36,840 nt of DNA, taken from the NCBI GenBank assembly GCA_019873645.1, contig JAIOAX010000046.1:1-36840 (forward strand). The letters are read 5' to 3'. Of this stretch, positions 23,802-36,840 are shown in pieces. Origin of the DNA: Chloroflexota bacterium. Lineage in GTDB: Bacteria > Chloroflexota > Anaerolineae > B4-G1 > SLSP01. The first letter of the stretch is position 1, and each line of letters begins with the position of its first letter. The position numbers were made by a program, and so were the translations under genes. The notes below the pieces were generated by a model, which was given only the letters and a program-made list of their open reading frames with translations, had not been told where the DNA came from and did not search any database.

Positions 23802-24194
23802 CTACTGGCGGTGGATGGCGGCAAGTGCCGGATAGTAAAGCGCCACTTTATCGAGCAATTCCCCGACCTGGATGGGTTTGGAGAGATAATCATCGCAGCC
23901 GGCCGCCAGGAAACGTTCGCGGTCGCCTTGCATTGCGGAAGCCGTGATGGCGATCACCGGAATATGGCGCAGTTCCGGATCGGCTTTGATGCGCCCGACG
24001 ACTTCGATGCCGTCTATCTTGGGCAATCCGATATCAAGGAGCACCAGTGGCGGCTTTAATTCCTGAACCATACGCAAGCCGCTTTCGCCGTCTTCGGCTT
24101 CGATGAGCGTATAGCCGCGGCGTTCCAAAGTCCTGCGCACCAGACGCCGATTGTGGGGGTTGTCCTCGATATACAGGACCGTTTTTTGTTCCAT
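23802..24194 (-). CDS. Single-domain response regulator (CheY/DivK-like)
   Basis: A 130-residue stand-alone receiver domain. Acidic residues EDN (10-12), the phosphoacceptor Asp54 (LLDIGLPKIDG), Thr84 (ITAS) and Lys106 (LSKPI) are all present, so phosphorylation is expected. No output domain follows. The ATG at 24194 is preferred because GAGGATG lies seven bases upstream; a start at 24326 would translate the palindromic promoter region. The gene is last in the signalling cluster and is separated from the threonine synthase fusion by 259 bases holding its own promoter. It could shuttle phosphate between kinases or bind a target protein. Confidence 0.88.
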   Translation of the reverse strand: MEQKTVLYIEDNPHNRRLVRRTLERRGYTLIEAEDGESGLRMVQELKPPLVLLDIGLPKIDGIEVVGRIKADPELRHIPVIAITASAMQGDRERFLAAGCDDYLSKPIQVGELLDKVALYYPALAAIHRQ

Positions 24195-24266
24195 AACGTC
24201 ATCCTCAGTTGCGTGGTTACGGTTTTTGGGCCTCCCGCAGTCCTTATCACACACATAACACCCCTT

Positions 24267-24317
24267 ATTATAGGACAAGCTGCCATTTTGTCCACATTGG
24301 GACAAACTGGCAGCTTG
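24267..24317 (-). promoter_or_regulatory. Promoter with overlapping 18-bp inverted repeat (candidate operator)
   Basis: On the minus strand, TGGACA (24294-24289) and TATAAT (24272-24267) form a promoter with a 16-base spacer, pointing at the receiver gene at 24194. The inverted repeat CAAGCTGCCATTTTGTCC (24276-24293) and its near-perfect complement (24300-24317) have one mismatch in 18 and a 6-base centre, and they cover the -35 box and most of the spacer. No T-run follows the hairpin, which favours an operator over a terminator. The rest of the gap to 24453 holds only a small direct repeat (GCAATTGTGT twice near 24418-24440). Confidence 0.6.
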
Positions 24318-24453
24318 CCTATGCACCCCAACCCCTAACTATTGACGGGTTCCCGTCCCCATCCGATATCTATTTATACCATACCACAATTTACCGCTTT
24401 GTACGTTTGCGTTGTGTGGCAATTGTGTAGCAATTGTGTTGAAACGTTGCGGT

Positions 24454-26580
24454 TTATTCCGGCAGAATGGACTCAATGTGGGCCAACAGACTGCTGCGAT
24501 CCAGCGCGCCTTTTTCCCAGAAGGAATCGGCCAGCGCGGTCAGCCGCAAACGGGTGGCCATGTCAATCTCCTTCGCCGAGATGACGATGACTGGGACTTC
24601 GCGCGTCTCCGGCAGCTCTCGCAATTGCTCTAGCAGCCTTTCGCCGGGGATGTCGGGCAGCATCAGATCGAGGAGAATGAGATCGGGTTTGGTGCGTGCG
24701 ATCACCTGCAAGGCTTCCTGAGCGGAATGGGCTTCGTCAATCGCAAAACGTTGGCGCGCCTGGAACAGCCGATGCAGCAAGCGCGCATCCGAAACGTTAT
24801 CGTCAACGATCAAGATGTGCGGCTGCTGGGCCTGTCCGAATATCGGTTCAAACGCCGGCGCGGCTGCCGCGCCGCCTGCTTCGGTTTTGGGCGATAACTC
24901 GACGCTATCGCCCAGCAGGCTCACCACGTGGCCGACCAGTTCCTGGGGGCCGAAGCTGCCCTTCTGCCAGATGGACTGGGTGTGCCGCCGCAGGCGTTCC
25001 CACTCTTCGGTCGAAAGCGTCTTGGCCGAGACGATGATGACCGGAATATGTTGGGTGCGCGGGTCGGCCTTGAGCTTCTCGATGATGGTGAAACCGTCCA
25101 TCCCGGGGATGGTCAGATCGCACACAACCAGATCGGGAAGCCGCTGGCGCACCAGGTCAAGGCCGTCCGGGCCGTTGTGCGCTTCAAAGATGCGGTAATT
25201 TTTGTAACGCAGCAACAGCCGGCGCAGCAAACGGCTGTCGTGCGGGTTGTCGTCAATGATAACAATCGTGGTAATTTGCTCGTCGAGTTGTTCCAGTGTG
25301 GCGATCAGACCGTCGGTCGAATAGCCGGATAGCTTATCGGTTGGGATACCCGCAGGCGGGGACATTTGCAGATGGAAGGCATAGCGGTCTTCGAGAGCGT
25401 GTTTTTCGGCGCTGAAGGTGTGCCCGGAGCAGTTGACGACGACACATTCATCGGCCTGGATGATATGGTTTTCAATGAGCTTCTCCAGGCCGGCGAAAGC
25501 CACACTGGCCGCCGGTTCCATCGAATAGCCCTCGATGCGCGCAACGCGGCGCATGGCGCGGAAGGCGTCCCCATCGGCGACGGCCACCATTGCGCCGCCG
25601 TAACGGTCATTGGCTTGCTTCAGGATTTCGTAAGCCAATCCGGGTTTGCCGGTTGAGAGCACGGTGATCAACGTATCCGGGATGACCGGTTCGGCCTTAT
25701 CCAGCCCTCTTTCCCAGGCGCGCACCATCGGCGCGCATCCCTCGGCCTGAATGATGCCGAGTTTGGGGACGCGCGCAATGAGACCGGCCGCATACAGCTC
25801 CTCGAAACCTTTGAGGACGCCCAGCGGCCCGATGCCGCCGGAGACGGCCTGCAAGTACCAGTCGGGCGCGCGCCAGCCCAATTGTTCGACGATTTCCAGG
25901 GCAAGCGTTTTCATGCTCTCCTTGCCGGGGATGGATTTGGCGCCGGCGTCCTGGTAAATGCCGCGCCGTTCGGCAAAGTCGGCGGCGACTTGTTTGGCCT
26001 GGTCGTAGGTGCCGGTGATCTTCACGACTTCCGCGCCGTACAATGCCAGTTCGCGCATTTTTTCCGCCGGTACGCTGCTGGGCAGGAAGACCCAGAATTT
26101 GATACCCGCGCGGGCGCAATAGGCAGCATACGCAGCGGCGGCGTTGCCGGTGGAAGCCAAAACCAGTTCCTTAATCCCCTGCGCTTTGAGCACGCTGGTG
26201 GTAAACGCGGCCTGGCGATCTTTGAACGAGCCGGTCGGTTCGCGCCGTTCGTCCTTGATCCAGATTTGCCCGCGCGCATTGCGGGCTTCGCCAAAGCCCA
26301 ACTCCATTTCCAGTCCCCGGGCGCGGGTCAGGGGCGTCCACCCTTCGCCGCCCATCGAGACAAAGGTGAAGTCATCGGGGAAGGGCAGCAGCTCGCGGTA
26401 ACGCCACAAGTCGTAGGGACGGGCGGCCAGTTGGGCGCGCCAATCCCGGGGCAGGGCGGCGACGTCGTAGCAGGCATCCATCCATGCTCCGCCGCACGCC
26501 GAACAGCGCAACGTGTACAGGTCCGCCGGCATTTGGTGTCCACATTCCAAACATTGAATCGCGTTAAACAGGCTGTGCAT
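24454..26580 (-). CDS. thrC: Threonine synthase-like enzyme fused to two receiver domains
   Basis: A 708-residue protein. Residues 1-30 hold a zinc ribbon (Cys10, 13, 26, 29). About 55-420 is a PLP-dependent threonine synthase-type domain: GSFKDR with the PLP lysine at 120, STGNAAAA (143-150) for the phosphate loop, SGGIGPLGVLKGF, and NCSGHTFSAEKHAL near the end. Two receiver domains follow: REC1 about 437-557 (Asp443/444, phosphoacceptor Asp488, Ser518, Lys540) and REC2 about 587-706 (Asp593/594, Asp638, Ser668, Lys690). In both, the usual KP is KG. The fold predicts conversion of O-phosphohomoserine to threonine under phosphorylation control. The start at 26580 has GAGAGGG upstream and lies 18 bases after the REC-cyclase stop, so the two are one operon. 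Confidence 0.9.
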   Translation of the reverse strand: MHSLFNAIQCLECGHQMPADLYTLRCSACGGAWMDACYDVAALPRDWRAQLAARPYDLWRYRELLPFPDDFTFVSMGGEGWTPLTRARGLEMELGFGEARNARGQIWIKDERREPTGSFKDRQAAFTTSVLKAQGIKELVLASTGNAAAAYAAYCARAGIKFWVFLPSSVPAEKMRELALYGAEVVKITGTYDQAKQVAADFAERRGIYQDAGAKSIPGKESMKTLALEIVEQLGWRAPDWYLQAVSGGIGPLGVLKGFEELYAAGLIARVPKLGIIQAEGCAPMVRAWERGLDKAEPVIPDTLITVLSTGKPGLAYEILKQANDRYGGAMVAVADGDAFRAMRRVARIEGYSMEPAASVAFAGLEKLIENHIIQADECVVVNCSGHTFSAEKHALEDRYAFHLQMSPPAGIPTDKLSGYSTDGLIATLEQLDEQITTIVIIDDNPHDSRLLRRLLLRYKNYRIFEAHNGPDGLDLVRQRLPDLVVCDLTIPGMDGFTIIEKLKADPRTQHIPVIIVSAKTLSTEEWERLRRHTQSIWQKGSFGPQELVGHVVSLLGDSVELSPKTEAGGAAAAPAFEPIFGQAQQPHILIVDDNVSDARLLHRLFQARQRFAIDEAHSAQEALQVIARTKPDLILLDLMLPDIPGERLLEQLRELPETREVPVIVISAKEIDMATRLRLTALADSFWEKGALDRSSLLAHIESILPE

Positions 26581-26598
26581 TTTTCCCTCTCCGAATGG

Positions 26599-27660
26599 CT
26601 AGGCCCCGGAACAGGCCACCACGGTGTAGATTTCGGCCAACTGCCGATAATTTTTCAGCTCCGGTATTTCCACCGGGCACACTTCCACCTGCTCGCGCAA
26701 TGCCTGATAGGTGCGTCCCTCGATTAAAATTTGTCCGGGTTCGGCGTATTCCTGCAAACGTTTAGCCATATTGGCCGTCTGGCCGATGACGGTATAGTTC
26801 ATAATCCGTTCGGAACCGATGTTGCCGACGATGGCCTCACCGGTGCAGATGCCGATCCCGATCCCGCGCAACTCACCCAACAAGGGGTCGCGGGCCTGCA
26901 ATTGAACAAAGCGTTCCTGCATCGCCCAGGCCGTGTGCAACGCTTGTAAGGGGTAGTCCGCGGAGGGGACCGGCGCCCCATAGAAGGCCATAATCGCATC
27001 CCCCAGGTATTTGTCGAGGGTGCCGTTGTGTTGAAAGACCGGCTCGGTCAGGTGGGTAAAGATGTGGTTAAGCATATCGGTCACCTGGCGGGGGGCATGA
27101 CGTTCGGAGAAACTCGTGAAGCCGCGGATATCGGCAAACAGCACGCTGACCTCGCAGCTTTGTCCCCCCAGGTGTAGATTTTGATCGGGATTGCTCAGGA
27201 TGATATTGGCAATATCCTCGGAAATATAACGGGTGAGAACACGCTCCAGGAGTTTATTTTTGGTCTGCAATTCGTCGTGCAGACGCTTGATCCGCAACAA
27301 CGAGCGCACCCGCGCCCGCAATTCGATGGAAATAAACGGCTTGCTCAGGAAATCATCCGCGCCGGCTTCCAGACCTTGCAGTTTGATCTTGACTTCGTGC
27401 AGCGAGGTGATGATTAAAACCGGGATGGCCTGACCCTCCGGCGTTTCGCGCAACTTTTTCACGAAAGTCAGCCCGTCCATCCGCGGCATAATGACATCGG
27501 TGATGATCAAGTCCGGGGAAAGCTGCGGAATCAATTCTAAAGCCTCTACGCCGTCGTGGGCTTCGACGAGATTGTATCCTTCAGGGGCTAACATCGAATG
27601 TAACAGACGCTGGTTGCTCTGGTTATCGTCAACGGTCAGAATGGTAAATGGTTTCGTCAT
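26599..27660 (-). CDS. Response regulator with class III adenylate/guanylate cyclase output
   Basis: A 353-residue protein. The receiver domain (about 5-122) has Asp11, Asp12, phosphoacceptor Asp55 and Lys107 (LSKPF). A short coiled linker (about 122-150) leads to a class III cyclase domain (about 168-345) with metal-binding Asp177 (FADIRGFT) and Asp221 (YLGD), Lys217 that favours ATP, and Asn297 and Arg301 (NMAKR) for transition-state binding. Activity is therefore expected, most likely as an adenylate cyclase switched by phosphorylation. It sits directly between the giant kinase gene and the threonine synthase fusion, in the same direction. No CRP-like receptor is in the window. Confidence 0.92.
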   Translation of the reverse strand: MTKPFTILTVDDNQSNQRLLHSMLAPEGYNLVEAHDGVEALELIPQLSPDLIITDVIMPRMDGLTFVKKLRETPEGQAIPVLIITSLHEVKIKLQGLEAGADDFLSKPFISIELRARVRSLLRIKRLHDELQTKNKLLERVLTRYISEDIANIILSNPDQNLHLGGQSCEVSVLFADIRGFTSFSERHAPRQVTDMLNHIFTHLTEPVFQHNGTLDKYLGDAIMAFYGAPVPSADYPLQALHTAWAMQERFVQLQARDPLLGELRGIGIGICTGEAIVGNIGSERIMNYTVIGQTANMAKRLQEYAEPGQILIEGRTYQALREQVEVCPVEIPELKNYRQLAEIYTVVACSGA

Positions 27661-27707
27661 CTGGTTTCTCTCGCTAACTTGCTCAAACTCATTTGACCAA
27701 CAAAAGG

Positions 27708-27762
27708 CTTGCGAAGGCCCCCCCTCTACCCTAATTATAAGGTTTCGGGGAACCTTCGCAAG
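27708..27762 (-). promoter_or_regulatory. Inverted repeat with embedded promoter before the REC-cyclase gene
   Basis: CTTGCGAAGG (27708-27717) and CCTTCGCAAG (27753-27762) are perfect inverted repeats with a 35-base loop. Inside, on the minus strand, TTGCGA (27760-27755) and TATAAT (27739-27734) are 16 bases apart. On the same strand the hairpin ends with CCTTTTG, so it could also terminate the giant kinase transcript. The two readings (attenuator or terminator, and promoter) are not exclusive. The rest of the 151-base gap shows nothing else. Confidence 0.5.
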
Positions 27763-27811
27763 GCGTCATTGGATTACAGATGGGGGACTGTACCGTTAAA
27801 GACTGCCCCGC

Positions 27812-34201
<6,390 letters not shown>

Positions 34202-34249
34202 TTTTTACTTCCTCATTACACTATTTAACTCATTAAAAGCTTGAACAGT

Positions 34250-35005
34250 TCATGAAGTGGTTTCCACAGACGTTAGGCGACTGACTAGATGGACCAAATC
34301 AACGATATTGACCGGCTTTTCCAACAGAAAATCGGCCCCTATTTCCTCGACAATATCAGAATAGCCGGTCTCACCGGTAATCATCACAATTTGAGTTTTG
34401 TTTTCCTGCAAGCGATCATACTTTTCACGGATCAAATCGGTGCCTTTGTCGCGCCCAATATGAATATCGCACAACAGCACATTGAACTGTTCACGATCCA
34501 AAAGGTCGTAAGCCTCTTGTAACACACCGGTAGAATGGACCAGGTATCCGGCACGGCTGAGGGCTTTGGTATACAAGCGCCGCAGGTCGTCGTTATCCTC
34601 TATGACCAAAACCTCAAAAGGGGACCTTTCGGACCCCGCGACCGTTCGATTGACAATTTCACGAATCTGTTTGACCGTTGAAGGTTTATCCACCACTCCT
34701 GCAAAATTAAGCTGCTTCGCCTGTTCGTGGAGTTCCTCGTTGCCGTAGGCGGTCAGCATAATGATATGGGTCTGGGGCGAAATGCCCCGCACGGCCCTTG
34801 CCAGATCGAGGCCGTCCATACCCGGCATGCGATAATCGGTGATCATCAGGGTATAAGGGTGTTGTTGGAATTTCGCCAGTGCCTCCTCGGCGCTACTACA
34901 GGTATCTACACTGTAATCCTTGCCGAGTTTTTCCAGGCCGGCCGATAATGTAAAAGTGACCGATGGATCGTCGTCAACGATCAAAATACTTTTAATCTGG
35001 CTCAT
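34250..35005 (-). CDS. Response regulator with two receiver domains and no output
   Basis: A 251-residue protein made of two receivers in tandem. REC1 (about 5-122) has DDD at 11-13, phosphoacceptor Asp57 (ITDYRMPGMDG) and Lys107 (VDKPS). REC2 (about 131-247) has EDN, Asp180 (LLCDIHIGRDKGTD) and Lys230 (LLEKP). It probably works as a phosphate relay or sink between kinases. The ATG at 35005 is used; a TTG at 35011 sits closer to the GGAG site. REC1 closely resembles the receiver of the HK-REC gene upstream, which suggests a shared origin. The giant kinase gene starts 48 bases after its end. Confidence 0.9.
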   Translation of the reverse strand: MSQIKSILIVDDDPSVTFTLSAGLEKLGKDYSVDTCSSAEEALAKFQQHPYTLMITDYRMPGMDGLDLARAVRGISPQTHIIMLTAYGNEELHEQAKQLNFAGVVDKPSTVKQIREIVNRTVAGSERSPFEVLVIEDNDDLRRLYTKALSRAGYLVHSTGVLQEAYDLLDREQFNVLLCDIHIGRDKGTDLIREKYDRLQENKTQIVMITGETGYSDIVEEIGADFLLEKPVNIVDLVHLVSRLTSVETTS

Positions 35006-35011
35006 TTGCAA

Positions 35012-35424
35012 TTAACTCCGTTCGCCAAGACCAGTCCACGGCGGCGCAAATAACTTCGCAGTTAAATCGCTCTCTCATCGCTCAAAGGGGAACGCCAGTT
35101 CCCCGTGTGGTCTTCGACGTTCCCGTTATATTGGCTACGCAGCATCCACGTCCGGCATAACACACCCAAGCCGCAGATCTGCCGATCCGCTTCAAACCTC
35201 GGCTGCATTTCAACTTCGGGACAAACCTTACTGTGGCCGGTCTCTGACCGTGCCACTGCGGGATCAATCGCTGCGCAGGCGCGGTCTGGAGACCGGCCTG
35301 AGCAGCATCCAGTAGCCGTAGTTGATAAATCGCCCCCGTCCTGAAATGCACCCCAAGCCTCGCCGATCCGCTTCAAGCTTCGCTGACCAGTGCAGGATTT
35401 CCCCCACGATGGACTCGCCGACCG
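35012..35424. other. Gene-free gap with two dispersed repeat pairs
   Basis: No convincing gene is seen in this 413-base gap. GCCGATCCGCTTCAA occurs at 35181-35195 and again at 35362-35376, each within a longer 35-40 base imperfect repeat that begins CACCC(C)AAGCC. Two small palindromes share the same arms: CGGTC-TCT-GACCG (35238-35250) and CGGTCT-GG-AGACCG (35282-35295). The structure looks like a copy of a dispersed repeat, perhaps with RNA hairpins. It separates the HK-REC gene from the REC-REC gene. Confidence 0.6.
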
Positions 35425-36597
35425 TCAGGTCGTTGCTGAAGCCTGATTAAGCGACAGCGTTTCTAACGCCACATCGCGGATTTCGGCCATCCGCACGGGT
35501 TTGTTCAGCACCTTTTGAATCGCCACGGCGGCCTCGGGTTCCTGGATCAGATCGTAACTATAGGCGGTAATCATGATGATGCCGGTAGTTGGATAATGCT
35601 GCCGGATATAGGAAGCCAGAGTCACGCCATCGAGATCGGGCATTTTGTAATCGGTGATGAGCAGATCGAACGGCTGTTGCTCAAAAAGCTGCAAGGCCTG
35701 CTGCCCACTCAGGCTCACCGCGACTTCACAATTGGGCAGTTTTTCCAGTCCCTCGCGCAAGGTCAAAGCCACAAATTCTTCATCGTCCACAATCAAAATA
35801 CGGCGTTTGGAATCCGTAGCCGGAGAAACGGGTTGGGCTTCTTCGAGGGTTACCATGATCGGCAATTTGATGGTAAAGCAACTCCCTTCACCGGGACGGC
35901 TTTGCACTTCCACGCGCCCGTTATGCGCGCTCACAATCTGCCCCACCAGCGTTAGTCCCAATCCTAACCCACCGTACATACGGGTTGTGGAACCGTCCAA
36001 TTGACGAAACGGTTGGAAAAGGTACGGCAAGTCTTCTTCAGCGATCCCGATACCCGTATCGCTTACCGAAACATTGACCCAGTCCTGGTCAGCCCACACC
36101 CGCACGCTCACCTGACCGCCATAAGGGGTGAATTTGAAAGCGTTTTCGAGCAGACATTCAATCGCCAGTTGCAGTTGCTCACCGTCGCCGATAACACCAG
36201 GCAAATCAGGGAGGATGTCAAATTCAAGATGGATGCCGGCCTCTACGGCCTTAGCGCGTTGCGCTTCGGCCATTTGCGCCACCAAAACCGCCAGCGACAG
36301 GGGCTGGCGGACGTATTGTTGCGCCTGGACGGCGAGCAAGGTGCTGATCCGCGACACCATATCGCGCAGCTCGTGCGCGCGGTTCACAATGACGAGCATA
36401 GCTTCCTGTTGTTCTGGCAGCAAGGGCCCCAAGTCGCCAGCATTAAGCAACTCGGCGTATCCCAGCAATACCGCCAGGGGCGTCCGCAGCTCATGGGAGA
36501 CGTTGCGGATAAACGTGTTATGGACTTCATTCAAGTAAGGCGCCGTATCCAATGGCTTTGCATTGCCGGCCACGTTCATATCGGTTGATGGGTTCAT
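35425..36597 (-). CDS. Hybrid histidine kinase with C-terminal receiver
   Basis: A 390-residue protein with no membrane segment. A HisKA domain has the phosphorylated His35 (SHELRTPLAVLLGY); a HATPase domain (about 135-248) has the N-box (LLENAFKF), DTGIGI and GGLGLGLTL; a receiver (about 265-382) has DD (271-272), phosphoacceptor Asp316 (ITDYKMPDLDG) and Lys366 (LNKPV). No sensor domain is visible, so input must come from a partner or from complex formation. The ATG at 36597 is chosen for GAGGG nearby; an earlier start at 36663 has no such site. It is the first gene of the signalling cluster, divergent from the transposase at the right edge. Confidence 0.9.
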   Translation of the reverse strand: MNPSTDMNVAGNAKPLDTAPYLNEVHNTFIRNVSHELRTPLAVLLGYAELLNAGDLGPLLPEQQEAMLVIVNRAHELRDMVSRISTLLAVQAQQYVRQPLSLAVLVAQMAEAQRAKAVEAGIHLEFDILPDLPGVIGDGEQLQLAIECLLENAFKFTPYGGQVSVRVWADQDWVNVSVSDTGIGIAEEDLPYLFQPFRQLDGSTTRMYGGLGLGLTLVGQIVSAHNGRVEVQSRPGEGSCFTIKLPIMVTLEEAQPVSPATDSKRRILIVDDEEFVALTLREGLEKLPNCEVAVSLSGQQALQLFEQQPFDLLITDYKMPDLDGVTLASYIRQHYPTTGIIMITAYSYDLIQEPEAAVAIQKVLNKPVRMAEIRDVALETLSLNQASATT

Positions 36598-36762
36598 AAA
36601 TCCCTCATGTCTCCAAATATGTTTCCGAACCTCTAGTAAATTAAGACAAGAATAGCATAACACAAAATGAAGGGAATTACATTAGGGTTTTGTAGTAGGG
36701 CTTATCAACGCTCTGACGAAATATGGTAAAATAAGGACAACCAACCACCAGGAGATACAGTC

Positions 36763-36840
36763 ATGAAGCAAACAGTAAGTGCAACGATCAATCTGTTAGA
36801 GAAATTGCGGGAAGTCCCCGATCCACGGCGTAGGCAAGGG
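36763..36840 (+). CDS. Start of an ISAs1-type transposase, cut by the window edge
   Basis: Twenty-six codons are visible, and the frame runs off the right edge. The segment LLEKLREVPDPRRRQG is the typical beginning of DDE transposases of the ISAs1 / H-repeat-associated family. AGGAG lies eight bases before the ATG. The left inverted repeat of the element would lie in 36598-36762, but its ends cannot be fixed without the other side. A possible -10 box TAAAAT is at 36727-36732. Confidence 0.75.
   Translation, partial: MKQTVSATINLLEKLREVPDPRRRQG

Noticed and set aside
24318..24453. Terminator for the threonine synthase fusion
   Set aside because: No hairpin with a T-run is seen here; the large inverted repeat further on (24276-24317) is better placed as an operator.
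26022..26294. Small antisense and alternative-frame ORFs in the threonine synthase gene
   Set aside because: They lie in frames that shadow the main gene, have no ribosome binding sites and no recognisable domains.

Overview
The window looks like part of a Chloroflexota chromosome (Anaerolineae/Caldilineae-like), probably from a metagenome bin. That placement is inference. It rests on the gene families (a giant GAF/PAS histidine kinase, Streptomyces/Gram-positive-type rhamnose isomerase, short archaeal-type AhcY next to an adenosine-kinase-like PfkB protein) and on secreted repeat proteins carrying a YLPxx linker. No rRNA, tRNA or CRISPR array was found. Both edges cut through genes: the N-terminus of an unidentified protein at the left and the start of an ISAs1-type transposase at the right.

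Layout. 1-2.7 kb: a beta-propeller-like repeat protein that appears to have lost its 5' end, two small ORFs, and yraN. 2.7-6.1 kb (minus): a large secreted HExxH metalloprotease and a C39-like peptidase. 6.3-10.1 kb: miaA, an FMN reductase-like protein, a Hyi-family sugar isomerase, a small membrane protein and a cytidylate-kinase-like protein. 10.2-15.5 kb (plus): rfbF, rfbG, an SDR reductase, rfbH and a family 2 glycosyltransferase, which together make and probably transfer a CDP-3,6-dideoxyhexose. 15.6-20.2 kb (plus): lnt, adenosine kinase, a Phd-like/PIN toxin-antitoxin pair and ahcY. AhcY releases adenosine from S-adenosylhomocysteine and the kinase would remove it. 20.2-23.7 kb (minus): a FolB-FolK fusion, a radical-SAM maturase with a SEC-C tail, and rhamnose isomerase.

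23.8-36.6 kb (minus) is a signalling cluster: a hybrid kinase (HK-REC), a REC-REC protein, a 2129-residue sensor kinase, a REC-class III nucleotide cyclase, a threonine synthase fused to two receiver domains, and a single-domain receiver. None of the response regulators has a DNA-binding output. The visible outputs are a cyclic-nucleotide synthase and an amino-acid biosynthetic enzyme. The threonine synthase-REC-REC protein is the most unusual gene in the window.

The second unusual signal is non-coding. Most gene junctions between about 6.1 and 15.6 kb, and one near 23.7 kb, are filled with arrays of degenerate 7-bp (sometimes 8-9 bp) repeats. Each junction has its own unit sequence, several arrays are followed by their own reverse complement, and many contain stop codons or abut ribosome binding sites. 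One array of exactly 19 heptamers is translated as the N-terminus of the glycosyltransferase, giving a seven-residue protein repeat. They resemble in form the heptameric STRR sequences known from cyanobacteria.
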